From positions 658,892,963 through 658,956,962 of the forward strand of contig CM046874.1 in assembly GCA_025667525.1 (NCBI GenBank): a DNA stretch of 64,000 nucleotides. The letters run 5' to 3'. The translations under genes were made by a program, and so were the position numbers. The notes beneath the pieces were generated by a model. That model saw nothing but the letters and a program-made list of their open reading frames with translations. It searched no databases and was not told where the DNA came from. This DNA comes from Glebionis coronaria (taxonomy: Eukaryota > Streptophyta > Magnoliopsida > Asterales > Asteraceae). Positions 1 through 12,249 of the stretch are shown piece after piece. How positions within the stretch are numbered: the stretch's first letter is position 1; every line of letters begins with the position of its first letter.

Positions 1-246
1 AGATAAATCTTCAGAATAGGCCTTGGACTTCCGTTCTTTTTGCACTCTTGATCTTTTGACTTCGTCTTTTCACGTTTTCTTCGATAAAAGCCCGTGAAAG
101 CCCGTGTTTTCTTCCTTTTTCATCTTTTGGTCCTAAAACACAATAAAAACACAAACCACGCATAATTCCGACTTTTACGACATAAAATACACGTTTTGGT
201 CTTGTTATTATTGGAAATAAGTGGTAAAAGGATAAGTGTTTTCACA
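1..246 (-). repeat. Edge of an Athila-like LTR, minus strand
   Basis: The reverse complement matches the first part of the LTRs at 31413 and 40233, including the start TGTG..AACACTTATCC, the AAAAGTCGGAATTA block and the GAAAACACGGG block. It is therefore the 5' end of a related LTR inserted on the minus strand into the env-like ORF that follows. The rest lies outside the window. The exact edge is uncertain by a few bases, because the short AT-rich string next to it resembles the flank at 31405. Confidence 0.8.
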
Positions 247-1998
247 CTTATTAATAAAGCTGAAACTTCCAACATTGATCTAGATGCCATGTCAGACATT
301 GACTCCATGCCTGAAGATGAGGTCTTTATCATTGAAGATGATCTTACCATTTCAGACTATGCAGACATGGATGTTGATGATGACCAAGTCACATCTGAGT
401 TGAAGCCCATTCCCTTCCCATCAATGTTTAATGTTCAGGAACTTGCTACCAAGTAGCTATGGGACCAACAGCTCTGCACACCAACCCTAGTTCCCTTCCC
501 AACTTTGCCAAATGTCATGGAACTGGGGGCGAAGAAACACTTAGAAGAATTGCAAAACCTCAAGCCTCGCCCTGTTTCAAGAATGAAAGATGTTCAAGAA
601 CTGGTCGCTGAGGAACTATGAGTTAAGAGGGGAGACATCAGTATCACAAAGCCCAAAGTCACAAATGTTGTTATCCTTTCTGAAATACAAACTCTCACAC
701 ATGCTGCTGAAGAACTCACAACAAACTTAGAGACTTCCCTAATCTCATCTGTGTAATCCTCTCTAACTTCATTGCTTTCGCAACTGCTGGGAAATGCTTT
801 GAAAACTCAACTCCCAGTGGTTATAAACCAGAGTCTCCAGCAGTACATGCCATCAGTCCTCACAGCAGCTATCAAGGCTACTGTCGCTGCTATTGCCAAG
901 GCATCTGAACCTTCTAGGCAACTTCTTCAGGAAATATTACAGGAAGAACTTAAAGAAATATATCTCTTTGTACATCAAGAATTCGTTAAGTTCCATAGAG
1001 CAGGATCAGGCACAACTACTACTAGCGCTATGCCTGAGGGGGAGAATTCTGCTACTTCCACCTCTGAAGAAGAAGAAGATGATGCTCCACCTAAGGGGGA
1101 GAAATCACTTAAACAACTTGAACCCACAAGAGAGATACCCACACCAAAACCCATCAGATCTTTCAAACCCATCACTGAGGTGGTAAAGGACAAGGGAAAA
1201 GGTATTGCCACTGAGGTGCCAGAAACAACCCTGCACTCCCTCCAAGAAGAAGGTGGATCCACTGCCAGACACTCTGATCTGAACAAATTTAAAAGCGCAG
1301 ATGAACCACCTCTAACCCTAGAGCAGGCAAAGGCTCAAATCATGGAACAAAAGAGGTTAGCTAACATTAGAGCTACTGAAATCAAGAGCAAAGAGGCTCT
1401 GAACAAACTACTCTCTCCAGCTGTGAAGGAAGCTCAGCTAAATAAGCTCAAAGAACTTGAAGTCAAAAGGAGCAACCTTCAAAAGGAATATGAGAGAATA
1501 GTAGACCAAAGAGCAGAGCCCGGACAAATAACCAAGTACACTTGTTACACTAATAAAGACAAGAAAGTAGTGATGACCTTATACAGAGACAATCAAATAA
1601 CAAACTACAAAGTCTTCAGTGACTTTAGACTCAGAGATCTGGGCCTCTCTGAATGGTTAGAATTGCTGTCTCTTGCCCAAAAGAAGACTGGGCATGGTGC
1701 TGCCCAAATGATGAAAAATATACAAGCTAAGCTTAATTGGGTAAGAGACACTGCCAAGAAGCCGAAGCTACCTCTACCTCCCCATCTATCACAACAACAA
1801 AAAACTCAAGGACAAAGAAAAAGGAAAACCCCAATGGGGCCTCTAGTAGAGAAGCTGGTCACTAAAAATGTTGTGGTAGATGAAATGTACAGAAACCTTG
1901 TACTTCCAAAAGAGATTGCTAAGCCAGTGGGTGGCCAAGTCTACTCCGAACCAGAGATAGGATTGGTATTCATGAATGGGAACTGTGAATACTTGTAA
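247..1998 (+). pseudogene. Sirevirus env-like 3' ORF fragment (element 1)
   Basis: This is the C-terminal part of the extra ORF that Sirevirus-type Copia elements carry after pol. The longest open stretch is 772-1998 (408 codons). It is rich in Glu/Lys with a likely coiled coil around 1320-1520, and ends in a domain with the string GLSEW. The same domain recurs in the second element at 50600-51040 (string FGLSEWDE). Upstream pieces (283-456) are very acidic and split by stops. The stop at 1996 is not native: it is created by the Gypsy LTR that starts at 1994. The native reading resumes in frame at 11893. The role of such ORFs is unproven. Family assignment is from memory of Asteraceae elements. 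Confidence 0.75.
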
Positions 1999-2834
1999 AA
2001 CCCGCATGCTTTTACCATGAATAGTACCCTTACGATAGTACGTACATGATTAGAACTTTCATTTCATAACATGTTTACGTTTCACGAACAAGAATTACAA
2101 GTATTACGTACGTGTTATAACACGATAAGTATTAATTACGTATGAACACACGATAATTATTCCAATAATAATTATAACCACGAACATACGAACATGAAAT
2201 CATGAACGTAAATTAATCACGAGCTAATATTACGTATGTAAATATATTTACTACGAGCACGAATAAATATATTAAGTCAGGATTGATAACTAATTAGAAC
2301 ACGTAATTTACGAACACGAGAACACACGAGAACACGTAAATAATTAGAACACGGGAAAAACAACGGGTTTCCCCTTTGGGGGCCCACATACCATGAAATT
2401 AGGAAAAGAAAAGGGCCTGGCCCATCATTTTTACTAAACAAGAAAAAAGGAGAAATCATGTTTCATATTTACAAAATTTAGAAAAAAATACAAAAACCCT
2501 AATTCTTCTTTTCCTTTTGTTATTGGCCGCCGTCTTTAGCATCACCAAAGGGGTGTTCGGGTTGATTTTGATATTTGATTTATTGCAAGGAATCGGGTGT
2601 GTTCATCCTTCTTGATCTCACGTAATCGGTATAACCTTTAATCTTTTCTTTTTATGTTTTGATTTATATAATCACATAAAATCATGATGTTTTTAATAAA
2701 CTAATTAAAAACAAGTAATATAAACATGTTCTAATCATGGGGGTTAAATCAAATCAAGGGTTTAGGGGTGTTTGTTGTCAAGCCGACGCCTAAACGAGCC
2801 CAAGGGGGGTCTCGGCTTAGCTTATTTTCACACC

Positions 2835-2856
2835 ACCGAGACCTTAAGGTCTCGGT
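2835..2856. repeat. 22-bp perfect palindrome in the LTR
   Basis: The core is CCGAGACCTTAAGGTCTCGG, extended by an A/T pair. The 3' LTR keeps it at 9833-9854. A second inverted pair nearby (CCCCGAC..GTCGGGG, about 2916-2933) is intact here and mutated in the 3' LTR. Confidence 0.9.
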
Positions 2857-3427
2857 ATGGTGGTGGTGGTCTCACGGCAGCAGCAAGGGCAAGGGAACCC
2901 CGACTTAGGTCGGGGTATGGTGATGTTCCGGGTCCGGTTCATGGGTTTTAAACACGGGTCTGGTTCACATGTTTAGATTTAAAATACGGTCCGGTTCATG
3001 AGTCATTTTTTTAAGGTTTATTATTTTTACAAGTTATATTTTTTTTTTTACAAGACTTAAAAATTAAATTAATTAAAGCATGAACATGATTAATTTAATT
3101 TAAATGACTTAGGTTATTACTTTAATTATTAATTCATGAATTTTAACCTAAGTATTTATCTTTAATTAGAGTATATAATTAATTAATTATTAAAACCATG
3201 ACTATAATTAATTAATTTACATGACTTAGGTTATATTATTAGTAGATAATAATACATGTTTTAACCTAAGTATTTTACCTTATTTAATTAAAATCATGTT
3301 ATATTTAATTAGATACTTTAACCTATAGTTTATTTAATTTACATGTAATAATTAATAAACAATACTATATAATCACATGACATAGAATAATAATCAGAAA
3401 ACAATTAAGCTTATATAATTAGCTTAA

Positions 3428-3665
3428 TTATCCAGCTTATATCTATTTATGGAAACTTTCTATTTTTTTAGAATCCTATTTATTTAAGGCAGCTAATCTA
3501 TTTATGGAAACTTTCTATTTTTATAAACTTATCTATTTTAAGCAGTAATTCTATTTTTGGAAACATTCTATTTTTGAAAACATTCTATTTTTTGAAACTT
3601 TCTATTTTTGGTAACTTTCTGTTTTTGGAAACTTTCTATTTTAGGAAACCTTCTATTTTTAAAAA
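3428..3665. repeat. Short-unit tandem array in the LTR
   Basis: Degenerate units of about 17-24 bp read CTATTTTTGGAAACTTT, repeated roughly ten times. The 3' LTR has the matching array at about 10435-10672 with private changes. Confidence 0.75.
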
Positions 3666-4894
3666 GTTACTTATTATTACACAAAAAGTATAATAATACA
3701 TGAAATACAAGTAATACTTAATCAGAATAGACAGAATATATGATAAACACAGTATAAATCTTAAATCAGTAAAACATGACAGGAACCCATAAAACAAGCT
3801 AAGACATGATATAAAACCAGTTACGTACTCAGTAATCAAATACTTATACACGTATATATTTATGTAGCATTAGTGATACCAAAGTAGGACTCTCTTCCAT
3901 TCGTCTTCTTTGTTCACTAGACATAAGGTACGGATTCCCGTCCTTTCAGTATGGACATTCTTTCCTTATTAGTATTCCCCGTATGCAGCCAACTGTTTTC
4001 CCATAGTATAAGTTTATATGTTTGATTGCTTATGTTTAATTAGAATACCTAAAGCCATATACATGCATGACCAGTTTCACCTAGTTATGGAGGTACCATA
4101 ACCATAACACTAGAGGCACTGGTGTTATGACTTCCCCATGACGGAGTGATTGCTCTTTGCGTCCCTTCAGCTTTTGGCCATATTATTATATTTATCATGT
4201 GGGGCGTATGGGTGCATCCTAGTTACATGTTTTCAGCAGATTACTCAGTATGAATGTGGTGTGTGCCTTGCATCCTTCACAAAGAGTTGATCCCTCCTAC
4301 CCAGAACCAGTATATTAAATTAGAGGCAGCCCCTCTAATTTGCATGACGAGGTCACCCCTCCAAGTATTCATGCACGTTGATATTTCATGACCTATATTG
4401 GCTAATGGTAAAATATGTTAAATAGTTTTTACAAGATAAACAAAAGGCTTTTCAAACTATAAAACCAGTTTTACTAAGATATAACCAGGTTATCCAGGAC
4501 TTAGTTTCTTCCGTTGTTTCATGTTTATATGCTTATATTATTCATGCTATACTTGTATATCCGTGCACTGAGCGTTATGCTCAGCCGTTACTTTCCTTTC
4601 CATGTCCCAAAACGGCAGGTACCTAAGGACAAACTCGAGCATTTTGGAGGACATGCATAGGATGGAAGCTGCCATTGACTTCTTCTCCTTTTGCCTTCAT
4701 ATAGTTATGCTTGTTTAAGTCTTTCATTCATTTCGTTTACTTTATTATGTTTTGGGCTTATGTTTGGGAACCGATGTTTGATTCTGGTTTACCCTATGGT
4801 CATGTATGTTTTACTACATATTACCTTGCATGCTTTGATGACATGCCATAATTACGCGTAACGGTCCACTTATCAATGTGGGGTGTTACAATTA

Positions 4895-4906
4895 TGATAT
4901 TAGAGC
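4895..4906 (+). promoter_or_regulatory. Decayed primer binding site (initiator Met tRNA)
   Basis: TGATATTAGAGC lies four bases after the 5' LTR. It matches the plant initiator-Met site TGGTATCAGAGC except for one G-to-A and one C-to-T change. Confidence 0.75.
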
Positions 4907-5819
4907 TAAGGCTTCGACCTGTAGGCTCTAAAACATGACCTGTTACTAGTGGGTAGTCACCAGGAGCTTCCTAAACCAACGCTTGTTATTCCACGTATTG
5001 ATGTGTTCAACGCATTGTTGTTTTAACCATGATGTTTTCAGCACCTTGATGTTTTAACCTTGATGTTTTCATCGATATTGTTTTACTAATATGGATGGAC
5101 AACCGTCATTCATATTTAGTTATGTGTCATTGTGTCATGCATGATGTTCCTCGTGAACCGTGGCTATGTGGACTGAACCCCAGTAGTTCATAATTAGTCA
5201 CATAAATTTTTTTCTGATAAGTTTTGACAGATGAGTTTCATTTATTATGTTTCATGTATCATTGTTGCAGGAATTATGACTAAGTAATGGTTGGTACAGG
5301 ACTGGCCCTATTTAGTCGCATGTGCTTTTATCGAAACTTTTAACTTTGGGATCGACCCATAGGCGTCCCCTCGCCATGTTTTTGATTTGGGGCCGATCCA
5401 TAGGCGTCCCCTCGCACATATAAAGGTTTTTATAAACTACATCATGCATTCATGCACTGTTTTCATGCATAAAAATTTTCTCATGATTTATTGGCATAAA
5501 AAATTTCATGTCCCCTCATAAGTTACTATGTTTTTATGTCAAGTATGTTTTCATACTGTCATGGTTAACTTCAGTTTCATGCTGATTATGTTATACACTC
5601 CTTCACGATAGATTGTTTCATGTTTCTTCATGATGACTTCGTCTTCACGTGATTATGTCTTACATCTCTTTCGTTGTTTATGCTTTCATGCAAGACACTG
5701 TTGGAATTCATGTAAATTCTGTTTTCATGATAGTGATGTTTTGTTTTCATTAATCATGCTTTCAAGAAAATCATCGTTGAAATTCGTTTAATCACACGTT
5801 AGCGTTTCTCTATGAAACC

Positions 5820-8800
5820 AGAATGAGGTATATACTGGCACTGCCAGGTTATCATGATGGTCTTTCTAATCGGTTAACCAGTTATCTTCCTTTAAAATCA
5901 TGTCAAATGATTGACCCCATACTGATCATTTCATGTGCATTCCATGTGTACTCCATGTACCTTGTCCCGTGTGCGTATTTCCACTTGCTGATACTCTACA
6001 AATTGTTGATGTCGCTCATAGCTTGGAGATGTTACTAAAGCTTTGATGCTGCTGATGTTTGGAGGCGCTACGAGATACGGATGCTGTTCACAACCTGGAG
6101 ATCCTACAAGACGAAGACAAAGGCGTCAGAGCAAAGAAATTGGACGAGAAGATGCTTCACCACCAGAAGAATTCCATCAATCATGTCCCAAATTTTTAGT
6201 TACATGTCACACGTCATATGAGTGTGAACCGGTACCAGCCGGTCACTCAGCTGAATAGTTACATGATTCACAGTCATGAGAATGACCGTCATGGAACTGA
6301 CAGACAAGACGATAGTAACCACTACTATGACAGCAACTATCCTAGCAATCACAACCGAAGCTCCGGCAACGGACGCAATCAGAAATACAAAGGACCAGTA
6401 GTCCAACCGATTCGCCAATTTTGGCAAAATAACCTAATACTTGTAGTTCTATTTGTTTCACATCTCGAGACACATGTCAAGAAAACAGTCAAGACACATG
6501 TCTCATGTATACGTTCCGAAGACACATGTCAAGACACCAGTCATGACACATGTCGTGGTTATATTTCCAAGATACGAGTCAAGACACACGACTCACGTCA
6601 AATTCTGGAATATCCCTAAGAAATTCAGGGTACCTTCCAAGGGTATATCCATTTTGTTGTGCCATGTATTAATCAGGCCACAAGAATTTCAGTACCATTA
6701 CCGGCGAAACAGTGAGAAATGTCACGTTGCCGATGACACTTCCATTTCTTGTAACCATATCTCATTGTTCATGACCATATCGGACGCCATTCGTATTCCC
6801 CATGTATACGAGGGTTTTTCCTTCAGCCTAATGATAAGATCCAAGCTGCTAACGCATTACCTCAGGCAGATGCGAGGTGAATTTTATCCTAATTATGCAC
6901 TACGAACAGCACACCATGCTACAATTCATGATTATGTAAAGTAATGTTCAGGCTCCTGAATACATTCAGCTTGATTTTCCATCAGGAAAATATGTACAAA
7001 TTAGCTATGCTTACAAGCATGTGCCTTGTTAGCCATGGTTGCTAAATTCCTAGCTGTCAGTTAAGACACGACCACTGAATTCCTCTTTCGCGTAACCAGC
7101 AGATTATTCCAAAATTTTCCCATATACTCCAGGAGAACATTCAAACAGAAGGACGGTAACATGAGATTATGTGTTGACCATCGTCAATGTAAACAAATCA
7201 TCATCCATAACCGTTATTCTCCTTCACGTATTGACGACATGTCCAATTTGCCTTTAGGGTGTTAATCATCTTTCCAAGATCGGACTCATGATCATGTTGC
7301 CAACAGTGAAGAGAGAAAGAGCAGGACATGTCCATGACTGCTATTCGTACACGACTCGGTCATGTTAGATTCATGATTTTTGAAATAGTCTCACAAAAGC
7401 TCCAGCAGCATCATAGACTTAATGAATTGAGTTCCCACGAACTCATAAACCAATTCATCGGTATTTTTATCTATGACAACCTAACCTTCTCTAAAGTCTG
7501 GAGAAGAGCAGAAAGACCACATTTGCACTATGTTGCAAATTCTACGACAGGGGAAATTTCACCCAGAAATTTTTCAAGATAAATTCTAGTTGATTACAGT
7601 GACACGCTGAATCACATGCATTCTCAAGGATTAATCTTACCATGACTCAGCTTATGCATAAAGGTGAGAACCCTACACTACGTTAGGTGTTCCAAGAAAA
7701 TCCTACGCTAAGAAAAGTCGAATCTCGGAGACTCAGAGTTTCGCACACTTCTATGTATCAAGTTTCTACGAAGCAGGATACAGTTACGTTCATATCTATG
7801 TACCTGACATACCAACAGGCTATGATAGAACACCAACAGACTAGGATGTCTTTCCATCATCAGAAATGGTGAACAGAAATGGGACAAGATCTCCATGGCT
7901 TTTGGTTACCAGATTAACGCAAACTCAGAAGAAACAAGATGCTATCTGTGTTATTGCCAACAGTTTGATCAAGTCTGCAGAATCCTTACATCCGCAAGGA
8001 TTTCTGAACCAACCGATTGATCGGACATGTTCCAGCCAAGGCTTATCCGATCACTTAGTAATCTCGCAGTTAACGGGCCAGACAAAGGTTCGCATTTGTG
8101 CTCCTTATTTACGTTCACGTCCTTATTCTAATTCCACGACTTGCTTTCACGCTCACGTTCATGACACTATTCACGTTCATGATCGTATCCTGGCTTACGA
8201 TTTTGCGTTCATTTTCGTTCTGGGAAGTTTTGCAAGAACTTGAGAGATCAGACTCAAGTCTAGTATAACTCTCTATTCTCAGACAGATGTTTCACGTCAC
8301 ATTCCACGTCCCATCTTATAGTGTTTGACGTTACCGCAGTTGTATTTCATGTTCACGATATGTTTCACATGTCATGTTCATTCCACGTTCCCCATATCAC
8401 GTTCACGATATATAACACGTATCATGGATCACGATATGTTTGCTCATACTACACTCACCATATCTCCACGTATCACGTTCAAAATTTTTCACGTATCACG
8501 TTCAAAAATTTTCACGTACTACGTTTCAATATGTCTCGCGCATTGTTGCTAATTATCAGTTAAGTCAGATTGTTTTGCATCGTAACGTTTCAGTTACCCT
8601 TGCACGTAAAATTTTATTCCCTCGATCAAATTCAGGGAATACATCTTACGTTAAACCAGGAACTTTTTCGTAATGTCAAATCAAGGTCACAAGACCAGAA
8701 TTATCATATGTGTCAAGATCTCATAGAGGAACCGTTCCGAGAGAGAGGCCAATCGGAAACGGAAAACTTCATCCGGACTTATATCCGTTTTTCTCTTATC

Positions 8801-8970
8801 AGTTAGATATGTCCTTTCAGTCACGTCACGTTCCATGTCCTTTCAAGACATGTCACGTTTCACGTTCCTTCTACCATGTCACCTGCATCTTCTTTTATCT
8901 TACATACCCTCTCAGTTTGATTCGGGTATGTTTCTCTTTAGTTACGTTACCTATAATTCGGGGACGAATT
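5820..8970 (+). pseudogene. Decayed gag-pol of the Tekay-like element
   Basis: No long frame survives, but short conserved pieces show the order. Reverse transcriptase is recognisable at 7152-7255 (KDGNMRLCVDHR, then NRYSPSRIDDM). The palm motif near 7450-7480 reads FIYDNL where FIDDIL is expected, so one catalytic Asp is lost. Integrase core pieces lie at 7879-8000 (TQKKQDAI). The region between gag and reverse transcriptase is strongly shortened. Stops and frameshifts occur throughout. It could not make protein and would depend on active relatives for movement. Confidence 0.75.
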
Positions 8971-8976
8971 ATTCTT

Positions 8977-8991
8977 TTTAGGGGGAAGAGT
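8977..8991 (+). other. Polypurine tract of the Tekay-like element
   Basis: The run TTTTAGGGGGAAGAGT lies just before the 3' LTR start at 8992 and follows GGGGACGAATTATTC. This is the normal position of the plus-strand primer. Confidence 0.8.
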
Positions 8992-11888
8992 TGTAAAACC
9001 CGCATGCTTTTACCATGAATAGTACCCTTACGATAGTACGTACATGATTAGAACTTTCATTTTATAACATGTTTACGTTTCACGAACAAGAATTACAAGT
9101 ATTACGTACGTGTTATAACACGATAAGTATTAATTACGTATGAACACACGATAATTATTCCAATAATAATTATAACCACCAATATACGAACATGAAATCA
9201 TGAACGTAAAGTAATCACGAGCTAATATTACGTATGTAAATATATTTATTACGAACACGAATAAATACATTAAGTCGCGATTGATAACTAATTAGAACAC
9301 GTAATTTATGAACACGAGAACACACGAGAACACGTAAATAATTAGAACACGGGAAAAACAACGGGTTTCCCCTTTGGGGCCCACATACCACGAAATTAGG
9401 AAAAGAAAAGGGCCTAGCCCATCATTGTTACTAAACAACAAAAAAAAAGAGAAATCATGTTTCATATTTACAAAATATAGAAAAAAATACAAAAACCCTA
9501 ATTCTTCTTTTCCTTTTGTTCTTGGTCGCCGGCTTTAGCATCACCAAAGGGGTGTTCGGGTTGATTTTGATATTTGATTTATTGCAAGGAATCGGGTGTG
9601 TTCATCCTTCTTGATGTCACGTAATCGGTATAACCTTTAATCTGTTCTTTTTATGTTTTGATTTATATAATCACATAAAATCATGATGTTTTTAATAAAC
9701 TAATTAAAAACAAGTAATATAAACATGTTCTAATCATGGGGGTTAAATCAAATCAAGGGTTTAGGGGTGTTTGTTGTCTAGCCGACGCCTAACCGAGCCC
9801 AAGGGGGTCTCGGCTTAGCTTATTTTCACACCACCGAGACCTTAAGGTCTCGGTATGGTGGTGGTGGTCTCAAGGCAGCAGCAAGGGCAAGGGAACCCCG
9901 ACTTAGGTCAGGGTATGGGGATGTTTCGGGTCCGGTTCATGGGTTTTAAACACGGGTCCGGTTCACATGTTTAGATTTAAAATACGGTCCGGTTCATGAG
10001 TCATTTTTTTAAGGTTTATTATTTTTACAAGTTATATTATTTTTTTTACAAGAGTTAAAAATTAAATTAATTAAAGCATGAACATGATTAATTTAATTTA
10101 CATAACTTAGGTTATTACTTTAATTATTAATTCATGAATTTTAACCTAAGTATTTATCTTTAATTAGAGTATATAATTAATTAATTATTAAAACCATGAC
10201 TATAATTAATTAATTTACATGACTTAGGTTATATTATTAGTAGATAATAATACATGTTTTAACCTAAGTATTTTACCTTATTTAATTAAAATCATGTTAT
10301 ATTTAATTAAATACTTTAACCTATAGTTTATTTAATTTACATGTAATAATTAATAAACTATACTATATAATCACATGACTTAGAATAATAATCAGAAAAC
10401 ACTTAAGCTTATATAATTAGCTTAATTATCCAGCTTATATCTATTTACGGAAACTTTCTATTTTTTTTAGAAACCTGTTTATTTAAGGCAGCTAATCTAT
10501 TTATGAAAACATTATATTTTTAGAAACTTATCTATTTTAAGCAGTAATTCTGTTTTTGGAAACTTTCTATTTTTGGAAACATTCTATTTTTAGAAACTTT
10601 CTATTTTTTGTAACTTTCCATTTTTGGAAACTTTCTATTTTAGGAAACCTGCTATTTTTAGAAAGTTACTTATTATTACACAACAAGTATAATAATACAT
10701 GAAATACAAGTAATACTTAATCAGAATAGACAGAATATATGATAAACACAGTATAAATCTTAAATCAGTAAAACATGACAGGAACCCATAAAACAAGCTA
10801 AGACATGATATACAACCAGTTACGTACTCAGTAATCAGATACTTATACACGTATATATTTATGTAGCATTAGTGATACCGAAGTAGGACTCTCTTCCGTT
10901 CGTCTTCTTCGTTCACTGGACATAAGGTACGGATTCCCGTCCTTTTAGTATGGACATTCTTTCCTTATTAGGATTCCCCGTATGCAGCCAACTGTTTTCC
11001 CATAGTATAAGTATATATGTTTGATTGCTTATGTTTAATTAGAATACCTAAAGCCATATACATTCATGACCAGTTTCACCTAGTTATGGAGGTACCATAA
11101 CCATAACACTAGAGGCACTGGTGTTATGACTTCCCCGCGGCGGAGTGATTTCTCGTGGCGTCCCTTCAGCTTTTAGCCATATTATTATATTTATCATGTG
11201 GGCGTATGGGTGCATCCTAGTTACATGTTTTCAACGGATTACTCAGTGTGAATGTGGTGTGTGCCTTGCATCCTTCACAAGGAGCTGATCCCTCCTACCC
11301 AGATCCAGTATATTAAATTAGAGGCAGCCCCTCTAATTTGCATGACGAGGTCACCCCTCCAAGTATTCCTGCACGTTGATATTTCATGACCTATATTGGC
11401 TAATGGTAAAATATGTTAAACAGTTTTTACAAGATAAACATAAGGCTTTTCAAACTATAAAACCAGTTTTACTAAGATATAACCAGGTTATCCAGGACTT
11501 AGTTTCTTCCGTTGTTTCATGTTTGTATGCTTATATTATTCATGCAATACTTGTATATCCGTGCACTGAGCGTTATGCTCAGCCGTTACTTTTCTTTCCG
11601 TGTCCCAAAACGGCAGGTACCTAAGGACAGACTCGAGCATTTTGGAGGACATGCATAGGATGGAAGCTGCCATAGACTTCTTCTCCTTTTGCCTTCATAT
11701 AGTTATGCTTGTTTAAGTCTTTCATTCATTTCGTTTACTTTATTATGTTTTGGGCTTATGTTTGGGAACCGATGTTTGATTCCGGTTTACCCTATGGTCA
11801 TGTATGTTTTACTACATATTACCTTGCATGCTTTGATGACACGCCATAATTACGCGTAACGGTCCACTTATCAAAGTGGGGTGTTACA
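8992..11888 (+). repeat. 3' LTR of the Tekay-like element
   Basis: Same length and ends as the LTR at 1994-4890. Differences are single-base changes and a few one-base indels. The target duplication ATACT follows immediately. Confidence 0.92.
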
Positions 11889-12075
11889 ATACTGCTTCCA
11901 GAGAAAAGGATAGTTACACTTGGCCTCAACAGTACAACTTATCAGACTCAAACAAGGCACGCTCAGGAACTGCAAGGAAGCCTGTGACTTTGAATTCGAG
12001 ATGGAGTTAATCATCAACTCTAGGGCTGATAAAGTCGAAGCTCAAAGAACTGTGGACCAAGTCCTTGATCGCTGA
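11889..12075 (+). pseudogene. C-terminal end of the env-like ORF, resumed after the insertion
   Basis: Removing the element and one target copy restores phase: the codon split at 1993/11894 continues the same frame. One TAG interrupts it after six codons. It then stays open to TGA at 12073-12075. The strings AQRTVDQVLDR and EFEMELIINSR are visible. This shows the Gypsy insertion is younger than the Copia element. Confidence 0.8.
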
Positions 12076-12249
12076 AGAACCTTTTGTTTTTTTATTTTTA
12101 CACCATTGGGTGTTCATGTAATAGGTTAGGTTCTTTATGATGAATAAAACTCTGAGGTATGTTTGTTAAAGTTATATTTAAGAAGAAGTTGTGTACTCAT
12201 TTACAATAATTCTAGACTTAGTATAATTTGTAAACAAATAGGGGGAGAT

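Larger units (their letters stand above)
1994..4890 (+). repeat. 5' LTR of the Tekay-like element
   Basis: It starts TGTAAAACCC and ends GTGGGGTGTTACA. It is the same length as the 3' LTR, with only scattered substitutions by eye. Inside are a palindrome cluster (2790-2935), a tandem array of short CTATTTTTGGAAACTTT-like units (about 3428-3665) and several short AT-rich direct repeats. Confidence 0.92.
1994..11888 (+). mobile_element. Tekay-like Ty3/Gypsy retrotransposon, complete ends, decayed interior
   Basis: Two direct LTRs of 2897 bp (1994-4890 and 8992-11888) enclose 4.1 kb. The ends are TGTAA and TTACA, and a perfect 5-bp duplication ATACT flanks the element (1989-1993, 11889-11893). 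A decayed initiator-Met primer site follows the 5' LTR, and a purine run precedes the 3' LTR. The phrase GGGGACGAATTATTC before the purine run is typical of Del/Tekay chromoviruses. The interior is shorter than an autonomous member's and full of stops. Insertion split the env-like ORF of Sirevirus 1. Confidence 0.9.

Noticed and set aside
772..1998. A 408-codon host gene
   Set aside because: It is the tail of a Copia env-like ORF: the C-terminal domain recurs at 50600-51040, the stop is made by an inserted LTR, and a Copia polypurine tract and LTR follow.
6043..6944. Several overlapping plus-strand frames as separate genes
   Set aside because: They lie in the decayed gag-protease part of the Tekay-like element and share no consistent frame.
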